In this document: one piece after another, positions 47,399 through 58,647 of the stretch
Layout of the letters: each line of letters opens with the position of its first letter
How positions within the stretch are numbered: the first letter of the stretch is position 1
Source of the DNA: Brucella cytisi
GTDB taxonomy: Bacteria; Pseudomonadota; Alphaproteobacteria; Rhizobiales; Rhizobiaceae
Direction of reading: 5' to 3'
DNA length: 64,000 nt
Assembly (NCBI GenBank): GCA_012103075.1
Contig: JAAVLQ010000001.1
Location: forward strand, 1,302,001-1,366,000
Notes under the pieces: generated by a model
Databases searched by the model: none
What the model saw: only the letters and a program-made list of their open reading frames with translations
Told to the model about the DNA's origin: nothing
Position numbers and translations under genes: made by a program

Positions 47399-48447
47399 CA
47401 GAGGATTGCTCCTTTCTCGATTGCCCGATGCTACGTATGTTCGCGATATCTCGGAACCACTGCTTGATAGGCCGAGCGGGAATACCGCCCCAGCGCTCGC
47501 CATCGGGTATGTCATTCATAACGCCGCTCGCTGCGGCAATCTGCACGCGCGAACCGATAATCAAATGGTCGGCAAGTCCCACACGACCACCCAGCATCGT
47601 CTGGTCACCGATGACACAGCTGCCAGAAATGCCGCAATGAGCCGCAACAATACAAAAACGGCCGATTCGCACGTTGTGGGCGATCTGTACGAGGTTATCG
47701 ATCTTTGTACCTTCGCCAATGACGGTGTCGTTCAACGAACCACGGTCGATCGTCGTATTGGCGCCAATCTCGACATTGTCCTGAATGATGACTCTGCCGA
47801 GCTGGGGAACCTTCTCCAAGCCGGCGGGACCGGGACGTAGCCGAAACCGTCCTGCCCAATCCGCACACCGGGATGAAGAGACACTTGATTGCCGATGAAA
47901 GCACACTGAACGGTTACACCGGGGGCAATATAGCTGTTGCGACCTATCTGGCTGCCTTCACCGATAACCGCTGTTGACGCGATCAGCGTACCGCTGCCGA
48001 CACTTACGCCCCTGCCGATAACTGCGCCGGCCTCGATGGTCGCACCATCCTCGATATGTGCTGTCGGATGAATAATCGCCGCTGAAGAAACACCAGTTTC
48101 TCCGAACCAGCTGACCGGTTTGACGGACGCTGGAAACAGCATTCGACCAACGGATGCAAAGTCCCGTTGCGGATTGCGGGTAACGAGTGCAGCTATGTGC
48201 GACGGCACGCTATCCACCACAGCCTCGCTACATAGAACGCCCGCGGCATTGATCGATGAGAGACCGTCGGCATTCTTCTTGCCTTCGACGAAAAAACAAG
48301 AGAACCCTCAACAGCATCTTTAAGCGAAGAAAGACGCGCAACAGAACGCGGTGCAAGCTTCGGGTCACGAAGTCTTGCACCGGTAAAATCTGCGATATCG
48401 CCAATCGTGAGTTCACGCGAAGGCGCGAAAAAAACAGGATCTGCCAT
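47391..48447 (-). CDS. lpxD: UDP-3-O-(3-hydroxyacyl)glucosamine N-acyltransferase LpxD, frameshifted
   Basis: Third lipid A step. N-terminal uridine-binding domain ([20 protein letters not shown]) followed by hexapeptide repeats ([35 protein letters not shown]) with the catalytic His in [24 protein letters not shown]. Ends [17 protein letters not shown]. Indels near 48290 and 47820. Follows bamA by 50 bases. Confidence 0.94.
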
Positions 48448-48497
48448 CAAAACACTTTCTTCCCCGGGGTTGTTATACCCGGGAAAAGGCAAATCTA

Positions 48498-50854
48498 TTA
48501 GAACTTGGTCGAAACACCGAAGTTGAAGTTCTGAACCTTGTCGGTATCAGCCTTCGCGATCGGGAACGCATAGTCAAAACGCAGAGGACCGAACGGCGAA
48601 GCCCACATCAGGCTTATACCTGCCGAAGCGCGAAGCTTCTTGTCGTCGCCATAGATTGGCGAACCGCCCTGCGAGGAGTCATTACCATAAAGCGTTGCGG
48701 CATCAGCAAAAAGGCGCCACGAATACCCAAGCTTTCAGGAACGAGCGGCATCGGGAACTGAACTTCAGCCGTACCGTTGATATAGGTCGTTCCGCCCATC
48801 CAGTAGCGTTTGCCGTTCGCGGCATCCTGATATGGACCGATACCATTGAACTTGAAGCCGCGGATGATGTCCGAATTGTTCTTGAACAGATCAAAGATGC
48901 GGACGCCATCATCACCGAATTCATGGATATAACCACCGCCAATGCCCAGCATACCGACGATATCGGCTTCCTGAGAAAGCGTCTTGTAGTAGTTACCCTT
49001 GAACGTGGTCTTGATGTACTTGGCATCGCCGCCAAGACCTGCGAACTCCTGCGTGAACTTGCCATAAAGACCGTCATGCGGATTCTTCATGTCGTCGATG
49101 GAGTTGTAGGTCAGCGAGTAGCTGATCGACGAACGCAACCACGGACTATGCTCAGCAGCCTCTAGCAAGGCAGGCGCATAGTAGTTGTCAGCGTCCGCAC
49201 GGAACAGGTCATACTTTTCCTGAACGAGGTTATACGCGATACCTGCCGAGAAATTGTCCGTGATCGGAAGACCGAAGCGGATCGTACCACCGGTCTGCTC
49301 GACGTCGTAATCATCGTTTACGCGATACGTACGACGGAATACATCGAAACCAGCCGAGAGACGATATCCGAGGAAATATGGCTCCGTAAACGACAGGCCA
49401 TAATTGCGCATATCATCCTGACCGGCACCGGCGCTGATACGGATGTACTGGCCGCGTCCGAGGAAGTTACGCTCGGTAATAGCAGCTTCGACCTGCGCAC
49501 CCGGCGATTCGCCGCCTGTCGTGTAACCGCCACCGATCGAGAATTCGCCGGTCGACTTTTCAACGACATCAACGACAAGAATAACCTGATCCGGCTCAGA
49601 GCCGGGCGCCGTCGAGATATTGACCGTCTGGAAGAAGTCAAGCGCTTCGAGACGACGCTTCGCGCGCTGTACCATGACCTGATTGAAGGCATCGCCTTCG
49701 TTCATGTCGAATTCGCGACGAATCACGAAGTCACGCGTCTTGTCGTTACCGCGAATTTCAATGCGCTGAATATAAGCGCGCGGACCTTCGTCAACGCTAT
49801 AGACGACCGAAATCGTATGGTTCTCGAAATCACGATCGCCACGCGGTTCAACCTTGGCGAAAGCATAACCACTACCGGCAACATTTTCGGTAACTGCGAG
49901 AACCGAATCTTCGATTTCCTTGGCGCTGTAAGGCTTACCCGAACGAGTCTTGACCAGATGATCCGGGGCCTGCCCGTCAACGCCATCAACATTGCTCTCG
50001 ACGCTTACATTGCCGAATGTATAGCGCTGACCTTCATCAACCGTGATGGTGATCGTGTATTCGTTTGTCGACGGATCGAGAACTGCATTCGATGAAATAA
50101 CGCGGAAATCCGCATAGCCGCGATTGTAATAGAAACGACGGAGCGTTTCCTCGTCAGCCTGAAGACGCCCTTCGTCATATACGTCATTACGCGTCAGCCA
50201 CGAAAGCGGATTCGAACGTTTGGTCGAAATCACGTCGCGCAAACGACGAGAGCCGAATGCCTGATTGCCAACGAAATCGACATTTGCGATTTTCGTGCGC
50301 GAACCTTCGTTGATTTCATAAACGACGTTCACACGCCCCTGACCAAGATCAACAGTACGTGCATTCACGGTCGCATCGCTGCGCCCGATATGCGCATAGG
50401 CTCCCTTGATCGCTTCAACGTCAGCTTCCATCGTCGCAGCGTCATAAGGCGAACGCGGCTTGAGCTGAACAGCACGAGTAAGATCAGGATCCTTGATCTT
50501 CTTGTTGCCCCCGAAAAGGACGTTGTTGACGACGGAACGCTCAGAAACATTCACGACGAGCGTGCTGCCGGACTGATTAATACGAACATCCGAGAACAGA
50601 CCCATCGCAAACAGACGCTTCACCGCAGCATCAATATCAGCGCTGGTGAAGGCCTTGCCCGGACGAATGTCGATATTGTCGCGGATGGACTGTGCGTCGA
50701 CGCGTGTATTACCGCGTACCTCGATACGGCTAACGACAGCAGCCTCGGCAACATTGACCGAAGCCAGCGAGAGTGCAGCAGTACCCGAAGCCACAAGAGC
50801 CACTGACATGGCGAGCGCAGAAGCGGCGCCAAAGAATTTAGAACTTGCCGTCAT
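48498..50854 (-). CDS. bamA: Outer membrane protein assembly factor BamA (Omp85), frameshifted
   Basis: Central insertase of outer-membrane beta-barrels. Signal peptide (residues 1-35, ending VNVAEA), five POTRA domains (first begins [17 protein letters not shown], later [21 protein letters not shown]), and the barrel from about residue 440, with GIRGAF-type strand and C-terminal GVSTKF ending in Phe as the assembly signal. Only one frame change, near 48708, close to the 3' end. Start ATG at 50852-50854. Confidence 0.96.
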
Positions 50855-51192
50855 AGGCTTTCCGAACCTTCGTTTCTTTCTGTCCCCGGGGCGATTAACC
50901 CAGAAAAGCACGTACAGATACAACCGTCATACCCGGTTTTTCCATACAAGCAAGCGTCACGGTTAAATTCTGTTTACTTAAGCAACCAGCGTGGCATCCG
51001 CGCCACGCGATTTGAGCGTTATGGTAAACAAATCGCTTAGCTTTTTCGAGCAGTCACTCCCAATTTTCACTTCTGTTTAACACCTTCCCCGATCCTCGCC
51101 AGAGAAGATGCGCATCATAGCGGTTAGCTGACTGGAACCCTCCAGCCTGCACCGATCCCCAAGATCACCACCTGAGCCAGCCGGAGAGTCAT
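50855..51192 (-). other. Gap between rseP and bamA (338 bases)
   Basis: No open frame that looks like a gene and no repeat noticed. It contains several TTAA/TTTA-rich stretches near 50963-51010 and should hold a separate bamA promoter on the minus strand; I cannot fix its position. Confidence 0.5.
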
Positions 51193-52332
51193 CTAGCAGG
51201 CAAACAGGTCGTTGAAAAGTACGAACCCCATGAATCCCATAACAAGTAGGAACCCAACACGATAGAAAATTTCCTGCGCCGCAACAGATACCGGGCTACC
51301 CTTTATGGCCTCCACCGCATAGAAAACCAGATGACCGCCATCCAGCGGAGGCAATGGAAACAGGTTCAAAAGCCCGATACCAACCGACAACATTGCCATT
51401 AGCTGGATGAGCCAGTCAAAACCCTGACTTGCAGCCTTACCAGCCATATTGGCAATTTTCACCGGACCACCGAGCTGACATTTATCCTCACGCCCGACCG
51501 CAAAACGCTGAAAAAACTCTCCTGTGCGGCTGATAATGTAGCCCGTTTCCATGACAGCTTGTCCCACTGATTCGAGGGGACCATATTCAATCCGGCGGAA
51601 ATTACCGACAGCTTCAGTGGTTTCCACGCCGATGGCGCCAAGCTTGATCTTGTTTCCAAGCGGATCCGTACGCTCGACGATTGCCGGAACGGCCTGCAAA
51701 TCTACCATCTTGCCATCACGCTCGACAGTGAAGTTCAGCTTGTCCCCGGCCCGTCCGGATACGATGCGCTGCACATCGGAAAAAGTTGTGATCTTTTCGC
51801 CCTCAACGCTGATAAAACGATCCCCGGCTTCAAACCCTGCTTCAGCAGCAGGACTGCCGGGCTGGACGCCAGCTATGAGCGGATCGGAAATCTGACGCCC
51901 ATAGAGCGCGAAGAAGACACTGAAGATAACGATCGTCAGAATGATATTGAAAGCAGGACCGGCAAAGACGGTCGCCGCACGCTTCCACACAGGCTGGGTA
52001 TGGAATGCCCTTCGCTGCTCATCTGCGCTCAGGCTTGCATTATCGACGTCAACTGGAGAGCTCGTGGCGCTCTCGTCACCGATGAATTTGACATAGCCAC
52101 CAAGCGGAATGGCAGAAATCTTCCACCGCGTGCCGTGCTTGTCCGTGAAACCGATCAGCTCAGGTCCGAAGCCGATAGAAAATGCCTGTGAGCCAATGCC
52201 GCACCAGCGCGCAACCAGATAGTGGCCCATTTCATGAACAAAGACCACAACGGTCAAAACAAAGAGGAATGGAATGATGGTCCCGACAAGCAGACTTTCG
52301 CCACCCAGAAAAAAGGCCAACGCCTCCTGCAA
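51193..52332 (-). CDS. rseP: RIP metalloprotease RseP (site-2 protease family)
   Basis: Intramembrane zinc protease that releases sigma factors by cutting anti-sigma proteins and clears signal peptides. Intact, 379 residues. Zinc motif HEMGH at residues 33-37, one PDZ domain (PLIAGVQPGSPAAEAGFEAGDRFISVEG), and the second catalytic motif LPPLDGGHL. Two or three further transmembrane segments (MGFMGFVLFNDLFAC at the end). Between cdsA and bamA in the conserved envelope cluster. Confidence 0.96.
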   Translation of the reverse strand: MQEALAFFLGGESLLVGTIIPFLFVLTVVVFVHEMGHYLVARWCGIGSQAFSIGFGPELIGFTDKHGTRWKISAIPLGGYVKFIGDESATSSPVDVDNASLSADEQRRAFHTQPVWKRAATVFAGPAFNIILTIVIFSVFFALYGRQISDPLIAGVQPGSPAAEAGFEAGDRFISVEGEKITTFSDVQRIVSGRAGDKLNFTVERDGKMVDLQAVPAIVERTDPLGNKIKLGAIGVETTEAVGNFRRIEYGPLESVGQAVMETGYIISRTGEFFQRFAVGREDKCQLGGPVKIANMAGKAASQGFDWLIQLMAMLSVGIGLLNLFPLPPLDGGHLVFYAVEAIKGSPVSVAAQEIFYRVGFLLVMGFMGFVLFNDLFAC

Positions 52333-52416
52333 ATCACTACTCCTTACACAACGCTAGTGGGCTTCCGAAGAACCGAATGCGTTTTGAGCAATCCCACAAA
52401 CTCATCCGTCGCACCC

Positions 52417-53232
52417 TTAGAAACTGAAGAATATAGCGGACGGCACGTCTGGCTCTGCAAAAATTGCACCAAACAGGTACAAAAGTGCGGCGGCAGCAGC
52501 GACAAGCCCGTCCACGCGATCCAGAACACCGCCATGCCCCGGCAAAAGACGGCCAGAGTCCTTTGCGCCGAACTGGCGCTTCACCCATGATTCTGCAAGG
52601 TCGCCAATCTGCGAAACGACAGACAGCAGCAATGCGAGTAGCGGTACCAGCCAGCTGCCGGGAGCAGCCACCAGTGAGGCAACCAGAATGCCACCGGCTA
52701 CCGCAGCCGCGGCGCCACCGATGGCGCCTGACCATGTCTTGTTCGGTGAAAAGCGCGGTGCCAGTTTCGGCCCGCCCAGTGCCCGGCCATTGAAGTAGGC
52801 CGCGATATCCGTGGACCAGACAACTGCGAAAAGGAAAACAATCGCAGTAAAGCCAAAGGGCTCATCGCCGCGCAGGAGTGAAAGCGAAACGGCGGAGAAA
52901 CCTGCATAGAAAAGCCCCGCCGCTGGCCAGCCGCGCCCTGTCCGCCATTGCGTGGCCAGAAGAATGAGGGTGCCCACCAACAGAACGCCAATCGTCAGCA
53001 AAGCGCTCCGGTCCATAACAAGCAGAACGCTTGTGAGCACCAGCCATGCCCAGCCGAACACACGCGAGAACACTGTCTGCTTCGGTGCGGTCAGGCTCGT
53101 CCACTCGTGGAACATGGCCAATCCGATTGCAATCGAAAACAGTGTGAAACCCAAACCGCCGACCCACGTCAGCCACAAGGCGGCTGCACCGAGGACAATG
53201 GCAGTAATGATGCGGGTTTGCAGATTGGACAT
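52417..53232 (-). CDS. cdsA: Phosphatidate cytidylyltransferase
   Basis: Makes CDP-diacylglycerol for phospholipids. Intact, 271 residues, with about seven transmembrane helices. Signature QIGDLAESWVKR then KDSGRLLPGHGGVLDRVDG, the CDS family pattern. The ATG (53230-53232) was preferred over an upstream ATG because it gives MSNLQTRIITAIVLGAAALW, with an AG-rich site before it. Confidence 0.95.
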   Translation of the reverse strand: MSNLQTRIITAIVLGAAALWLTWVGGLGFTLFSIAIGLAMFHEWTSLTAPKQTVFSRVFGWAWLVLTSVLLVMDRSALLTIGVLLVGTLILLATQWRTGRGWPAAGLFYAGFSAVSLSLLRGDEPFGFTAIVFLFAVVWSTDIAAYFNGRALGGPKLAPRFSPNKTWSGAIGGAAAAVAGGILVASLVAAPGSWLVPLLALLLSVVSQIGDLAESWVKRQFGAKDSGRLLPGHGGVLDRVDGLVAAAAALLYLFGAIFAEPDVPSAIFFSF

Positions 53233-53303
53233 TGAGACCTTTCGACGGACTGGCTTACGCCATATTAGAGCATTTTCAGTCGTCCCAACTCTCGGGAACC
53301 ACC

Positions 53304-54071
53304 TTAGACTGCCGCCCCCTTGGTCGAAGGGCATGCGATTTCTTCTTCACGGTCTTCCAGTCCGGCGCGCACTTCAACGCCGCCAAACCGACGCTCGCGC
53401 TGGCGAAAAGCCTCATAGGCTGCATCAAGATCAGACGCGCGGAAATCAGGCCAATGAATGGGCAGGAATAGAAACTCGGAATACGCCGCTTGCCAGAGCA
53501 GGAAATTCGACAGGCGCATTTCCCCGCTCGTACGGATGATAAGATCGGGATCGGGTATCCCGGCTGTATCGAGATTTGCGGAAACCAGTTCACTGGAAAT
53601 GGAAGCAGGATCAAGCAGTCCGGCAGCGACATCACGCGCCAGACTTCGAACGGCACGGACGATCTCGTCGCGGGAACCGTAATTGAAAGCTATGATCAGG
53701 TTGAGGCCTGTATTGCGACGCGTAAGCGTTTCCGCTTCGACTAATAGCGCACGTATATCGGCGGCAAGTTCCTCGCGCTCGCCGATAATACTGACACGCA
53801 CATTATTGCGGTGCAGCTCAGCAAGATCGCGTCGGATGAAAATCTTCAGCAACCCCAGAAGATCGTTCACCTCGCCGCTGGGGCGGGACCAGTTCTCTGA
53901 AGAGAACGCAAACAATGTAAGGTAGCCGAGGCCACGATCCCCGGCCGCCCGTACAATCTCACGAAGAGCTTCCACGCCTGCCCGGTGCCCGGCGCTGCGC
54001 GGCAAATTGCGCGCCTTCGCCCAACGGCCATTGCCATCCATGATAATGGCGATGTGGCGCGGATCGGACAT
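53304..54071 (-). CDS. uppS: Undecaprenyl diphosphate synthase
   Basis: Cis-prenyltransferase that makes the C55 carrier for peptidoglycan and other glycans. Intact, 255 residues. [35 protein letters not shown], and the C-terminal [21 protein letters not shown] are the conserved regions. Upstream is frr, downstream cdsA. Uses isoprenoid units from the pathway of ispDF. Confidence 0.96.
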   Translation of the reverse strand: MSDPRHIAIIMDGNGRWAKARNLPRSAGHRAGVEALREIVRAAGDRGLGYLTLFAFSSENWSRPSGEVNDLLGLLKIFIRRDLAELHRNNVRVSIIGEREELAADIRALLVEAETLTRRNTGLNLIIAFNYGSRDEIVRAVRSLARDVAAGLLDPASISSELVSANLDTAGIPDPDLIIRTSGEMRLSNFLLWQAAYSEFLFLPIHWPDFRASDLDAAYEAFRQRERRFGGVEVRAGLEDREEEIACPSTKGAAV

Positions 54072-54106
54072 GGCGAAGCTCTCCCTCAATGAAAACCATG
54101 CAGGTA

Positions 54107-54667
54107 CTAGACCTGCATGATCTCCCCTTCTTTCACTGCAACGACCTTATCCATCTCAGCGATGGTTTCGTCCGTCAGCTTCTGCACTTTTTCAGACAGA
54201 ACGCGGCCATCATCCTGACTGATGAGGCTGTCCTTCTCCAGCTTTTTCAGCGTGTCCATACCGTCACGACGAACATGACGGGCAGCAATACGACCTTGCT
54301 CAGCATACTGGTGCGCGATCTTGACCAGTTCCTTGCGGCGCTGTTCGTTCAATTCCGGTAGCGGAATGCGCAGCGTCGTACCATCGGTGATCGGATTGAG
54401 ACCGAGGCCGGAATCGCGAATTGCGCGTTCCACAGCGCCCACCATGCTCTTGTCCCAGACGGAAACCGAAAGCATACGCGATTCGGGAACAGTGATATTG
54501 GCAACCTGATTGATCGGCATGGTCGAGCCATAGGCCTCGATCACGATCGGCTCCAGCAAGCTTGCTGAAGCGCGGCCCGTGCGCAGACCGTTAAGGTCGT
54601 GCTTCAAAGAGTTGATAGCGCCTTCCATGCGGCGTTTCAGGTCGTTGATGTCGAAAGCATCACTCAT
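54107..54667 (-). CDS. frr: Ribosome recycling factor
   Basis: Splits post-termination ribosomes with EF-G. Intact, 186 residues. Long three-helix bundle: [21 protein letters not shown], then [21 protein letters not shown] and [27 protein letters not shown] before the ATG. Confidence 0.97.
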
Positions 54668-54700
54668 GCATTTTCTCCTTCGATACGCAGCAAAGGTCGA

Positions 54701-55423
54701 TCAATTATCGGAAACGATCGTGCAGCGTCCCTTGCCTTGCAGAATTTCGGCCAAGCCGCCGTTTTCATGGATGGAATAGACTATTATCGGAATGTTGTTC
54801 TCACGCGCAAGGGCAACAGCGGCTGTATCCATGACTGCGAGCCCGCGATCGAGAACTTCTTTGTGGGTCAAACTGTCAAAACGCGTCGCGTTCGGATTCT
54901 TCTTCGGGTCGGCAGAATAGATTCCGTCAACCTGCGTACCCTTCAAAAGCGCATCCGCTTCAATTTCCGCAGCACGAAGAGCTGCTGCCGAATCCGTCGT
55001 GAAGAAAGGATTTCCGGTGCCACCAGCAAAGATCACGACCTTGCCCTCATCCATGTAAGCCGTAGCCTGTCTCTGCGAGAAGCTCTCACAGATTTCAGGC
55101 ATGGCTATGGCCGAGAGCACGACAGAATCGACGCCGATCTTGTGCAGGGAAGTACGCAGCGCCAGCGAATTGATGACCGTGGCCAACATACCCATGTGAT
55201 CGCCTGTGACGCGGTCTCCGCCCTTGGAGGCCACAGCAACCCCACGGAAAATATTACCGCCGCCGATCACGACGCCAACTTCAACACCAAGCGACCGTGC
55301 CTGCTTGATATCGCTTGCAATACGGTCTGCAACGGAAACATCAATGCCAAAGCCCTGACTGCCCATCAATGCCTCGCCCGAGGCTTTCAAAAGGACGCGT
55401 TTGTAGGCGGGCTTACCGGACGT
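54701..55423 (-). CDS. pyrH: UMP kinase with ACG in place of the start codon
   Basis: Phosphorylates UMP to UDP. Amino acid kinase fold: YKRVLLKASGEALMG, VVIGGGNIFRGV, GDHMGMLATVINSLAL, GGTGNPFFTTDSAA, and YSADPKKNPNATRFD. Starting at the ACG (55421-55423) gives 240 residues, the family length. A GGAGAG ribosome-binding site stands six bases ahead. ACG is either a misread ATG or a rare start; an upstream ATG (55531) would add 36 residues running through the intergenic region without family likeness. Confidence 0.92.
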   Translation of the reverse strand, partial: TSGKPAYKRVLLKASGEALMGSQGFGIDVSVADRIASDIKQARSLGVEVGVVIGGGNIFRGVAVASKGGDRVTGDHMGMLATVINSLALRTSLHKIGVDSVVLSAIAMPEICESFSQRQATAYMDEGKVVIFAGGTGNPFFTTDSAAALRAAEIEADALLKGTQVDGIYSADPKKNPNATRFDSLTHKEVLDRGLAVMDTAAVALARENNIPIIVYSIHENGGLAEILQGKGRCTIVSDN

Positions 55424-55532
55424 GGATGCTCTCCGCAGATTGTGATCAAGTGGTTGTGTTTGGGTTCCGATACACGAAGGGCACCGCGTTGTCACGCGAT
55501 GCCCTTCATAATCAAAAGCCTTTTCAGGCAAT

Positions 55533-55580
55533 CAGCGCATTCCGAAAAGTGGAAACCGGTTTTCGGAACAAAATGCGCTG
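55533..55580. repeat. Intergenic palindrome, CGCATTCCGAAAA type
   Basis: Inverted repeat CAGCGCATTCCGAAAA...TTTTCGGAACAAAATGCGCTG, with central GTGGAAACCGG. Located between tsf and pyrH. This core is a familiar dispersed element of Brucellaceae intergenic regions, and is shared in part with 15728-15766. Confidence 0.8.
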
Positions 55581-55595
55581 AAAAAACGGAGCCAC

Positions 55596-56515
55596 TTAGC
55601 CCTTGGCAGCAGCAGCTACTTCAGCAGCAAAGTCGGTTTCTTCCTTCTCGATGCCTTCGCCGAGAGCAACACGGACAAAGCCGGTGATCTTGGCCGGTGC
55701 ACCGATGGTCTTTTCAGCTTCCTTTGAGGGCAGCTGCAACCGTCAGGTCAGGATTGATGACGAAAGCCTGCGAAAGAAGAACAACTTCTTCGTAGAACTT
55801 GCGCATACGGCCTTCGATCATCTTTTCGATGATGTTGTCCGGCTTGCCGGATTCACGGGCCTGCTCGATGAAAATCGCCTTTTCGCGCTCGGCAGCAGCC
55901 GGGTCAACGTCCTCGGCGGTGAGAGCCAGCGGGTTGATTGCAGCAACGTGCATGGCAACCTGACGACCAAATGCGTTTGCAGCTTCTGCATCGCCAGCGG
56001 TTTCGATTGCTACGAGAACGCCGAGCTTGCCGAGGCCATCAGCAACGCCGTTGTGAATGTAGGTCGCGACAACGCCCTGCGGGACGGTCAGCGCAGCCGA
56101 ACGGCGGAAGCCAATGTTTTCACCGATGGTGGCAACAGCGTCCTTTGCCGTTTCGGTAACGGTCTTGCCGTCAACGTTTGCGTTGGCCACAGCTTCGGTC
56201 GAACCGTCGGTCGACAGAGCAGCCTGAGCGATCTTGCGGACCAGATCACGGAAAGCATCGTTGCGGGCAACGAAGTCGGTCTCGGAATTGACTTCAACGA
56301 CAACAGCCTTGTTGCCGGAAGCTGCAACGCCAACCAGACCTTCGGCCGCCGTACGGCCAGCCTTCTTGTCAGCCTTTGCAATGCCCCTTGGCACGCAGCC
56401 AGTCAACGGCAGCTTCGATATCGCCATTGGTTTCAGCAAGTGCTGTTTTGCAGTCCATCATGCCGGCGCCGGTGAGGTCGCGGAGTTCTTTGACGAGAGA
56501 TGCGGAAATGCTCAT
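55596..56515 (-). CDS. tsf: Elongation factor Ts, frameshifted
   Basis: Nucleotide exchange factor of EF-Tu. Starts [20 protein letters not shown] then [21 protein letters not shown] (after repair), [24 protein letters not shown] and [13 protein letters not shown]. Two indels, near 56388 (at [16 protein letters not shown]) and near 55728. Stop at 55596, ending EVAAAAKG. Downstream of rpsB, as everywhere. Confidence 0.97.
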
Positions 56516-56701
56516 GATATCGCCTTTCATGAAAGCGAAGGCACACCGGATGGGTGTGCCAACTTTTAACCGGCGCTTGGTTTCTGGATCGCGATCACCC
56601 TGAGCATTGCACTTCAGGAATCACAATCCCGCACCGGGATGAAACGAGATTATCCACCCGCCCTATCGCAGATATGACGGATGGATGAAATCATACGCTG
56701 A

Positions 56702-57472
56702 TTAAGCGCCTTCAGCCGGAGCTTCGAGGGCTGGCTCAACCGGAGCTTCAGCCTGCGCGCCAACGTCGATGCCCATTGCGCCCTGCTGACGAGCAATGCC
56801 GTCGAGAGCAGCGCGAGCAATCAGATCGCAATAGAGAGCGATAGCGCGTGCAGCGTCGTCGTTACCCGGAATCGGGTAGTCGATCTGGTCTGGATCGCAG
56901 TTCGAGTCGATCACTGCGACAACCGGGATACCAAGACGCTTGGCTTCCTGAATAGCAATCGCTTCCTTGTTGGTGTCGATGATGAACATCAGGTCCGGAA
57001 CCGAACCCATGTCCTTGATGCCACCGAGGGCGCGGTCAAGCTTTTCACGCTCACGCTCAAGGTTCAGGCGTTCCTTCTTGGTGAAGCCCTGAGCTTCGCC
57101 AGCCAGAAGTTCGTCGAGCTTGCGCAGACGCTGGATCGAGTTGGAGATCGTCTTCCAGTTGGTCATCATGCCGCCGAGCCAGCGTGCATTGACATAATAC
57201 TGTGCCGAACGGTTGGCAGCATCGGCAATGATGTCCGAAGCCTGACGCTTCGTGCCGACGAACAGAACGCGACCGCCACGAGCAACCGTGTCCGAAACGA
57301 TCTTCAGCGCATTGTGCAGCAGAGGAACGGTCTGGGACAGATCGAGAATGTGGATGTTGTTACGGTCACCATAGATGTATGGTGCCATTTTCGGGTTCCA
57401 GCGATGGGTCTGGTGGCCGAAGTGAACACCAGCTTCCAGAAGCTGGCGCATGCTGAAATCAGGCAATGCCAT
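56702..57472 (-). CDS. rpsB: 30S ribosomal protein S2
   Basis: Small-subunit protein needed for S1 attachment. Intact, 256 residues. [54 protein letters not shown] and [16 protein letters not shown] are classical. The C-terminus is an acidic/alanine-rich extension ([16 protein letters not shown]), common in alphaproteobacteria. ATG at 57470-57472 chosen over an upstream in-frame ATG. Confidence 0.98.
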   Translation of the reverse strand: MALPDFSMRQLLEAGVHFGHQTHRWNPKMAPYIYGDRNNIHILDLSQTVPLLHNALKIVSDTVARGGRVLFVGTKRQASDIIADAANRSAQYYVNARWLGGMMTNWKTISNSIQRLRKLDELLAGEAQGFTKKERLNLEREREKLDRALGGIKDMGSVPDLMFIIDTNKEAIAIQEAKRLGIPVVAVIDSNCDPDQIDYPIPGNDDAARAIALYCDLIARAALDGIARQQGAMGIDVGAQAEAPVEPALEAPAEGA

Positions 57473-57487
57473 CTTTATTTTCCTTTT

Positions 57488-57540
57488 CCGGTTTAACCTC
57501 CACGGGCTGAGGCGATTTTCGCCACCGGAGGTTTTGCCGG
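57488..57540 (-). promoter_or_regulatory. Structured 5' leader of rpsB
   Basis: The transcript 16 bases before the rpsB ATG can form a long hairpin: outer arms CCGG and AACCTCC pair with GGAGGTT and CCGG, and an inner stem GGCGA/TCGCC lies within the loop. The AAAAGGAAAATAAAG ribosome-binding region follows directly. rpsB leaders are autoregulated by S2 in other bacteria, so a control role is an inference from the fold and its place. Confidence 0.5.
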
Positions 57541-57667
57541 ATTTCTCCCGACAAAAGCCCAATCCCGTGTGTGGAATAGGCGCGCTGTTAACTGATCACG
57601 CCGTAAATTGCAAGTCGTCTACACAATATAGCATCGAACAGGCGAACAAACACGCCAATCGGCGTGC

Positions 57668-58507
57668 TTATTTGCAGGTCGCGGTCTGTTTTGCCGCGTC
57701 ATAGACATCAAGCTTCACAAGCTTCCCGCGCATGGAGAAATCTCCATAGTCCATAGTGAGGTCGCGGGTGATGCCATTGCGATAGAGCTTGAAATTAATG
57801 CGGTAGATCGGCAGGCCGTCCTGCTTTTCCTTGTCATCGAAATAGGCAATCGTCACCGGCCAGACCTGATCCTTGGAAAATTTACCCATGACCTTGGCCT
57901 CATCATCCGGCAGAGACTGCTCCTTGCCGACGACAACGGTGGTAGCAACCACCCGGTCGGCATCTTCGGACGCGTCGAAAAGCGACGTCTGGTAAAATTT
58001 CTGCCCGGCTTCCGCCTTGCCGATCAGCTCTTCCATATGTCCGGTCGGAAATTGCGTTCCCTTGAGGTCAAGCTTGTTTTCCTTCGGCTTGTTCAGTTCA
58101 ACGACTGTCTTGCCGCCCTCGAGTTTCGCGTCACCACGCACTTCCTTGACCAGTTCCTTGTCCACGAAGGTCTTGTTGACGAAACGGAAGTTCTTTCCGT
58201 CTGCACCTTCGAAAGTCGTCGTCTGCTGGTCGGTCACACGCTGCGGCTGTTCTTCCATATCGATCCGCGTCACGAAACGGAAATTGGTGGTGTAGCCTTC
58301 ACACGCAGATCCGTTGAACTCGTAGACCATACGACCGGTCAAACCACTGATCCCCGATTTTTCATCAGCACGATCCGTGGTCAGATCATAGACTGCGCGA
58401 TGTGGAACCAACGTTACCGTCGAGGCCGCATGAGCGACGCCAGCGAATCCAGCCCATACACAAGCAGCCGTTCCACTCGCCGCAACCGCACTCTTGAAAA
58501 AACGCAT
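57668..58507 (-). CDS. eipB: Cell envelope integrity protein EipB (DUF1849)
   Basis: Periplasmic beta-spiral protein required for envelope integrity in Brucella. Intact, 279 residues. Signal peptide MRFFKSAVAASGTAACVWAG...AHA; mature part starts ASTVTLVPHRAVYDL. Two conserved cysteines, in NGSACEGYTT (Cys 69) and ATCK at the end (Cys 278), match the known disulfide positions of EipB. FDASEDADRVVATTVVVGK and YGDFSMRGKLVKLDVYDA are family strands. Divergent from ridA. Confidence 0.92.
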   Translation of the reverse strand: MRFFKSAVAASGTAACVWAGFAGVAHAASTVTLVPHRAVYDLTTDRADEKSGISGLTGRMVYEFNGSACEGYTTNFRFVTRIDMEEQPQRVTDQQTTTFEGADGKNFRFVNKTFVDKELVKEVRGDAKLEGGKTVVELNKPKENKLDLKGTQFPTGHMEELIGKAEAGQKFYQTSLFDASEDADRVVATTVVVGKEQSLPDDEAKVMGKFSKDQVWPVTIAYFDDKEKQDGLPIYRINFKLYRNGITRDLTMDYGDFSMRGKLVKLDVYDAAKQTATCK

Positions 58508-58647
58508 ACATGAATCTCCCGATGAGTTGACGAGCATGATAAAAAACTCGTGGCGGAAGCGAGGCAAAAACGCACCCTTCCCAAAAGCTTCACCGATTCT
58601 GCCTATAGGTAGATCGCGAAGTACCTTTGCAAGCAAGGATTAATACA

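Noticed and set aside
50950..51010. CtrA-type box (TTAA-N7-TTAA) before bamA
   Set aside because: The TTAA pair at about 50964 and 50979 has a spacing of 11, not 7, so it does not fit the motif.
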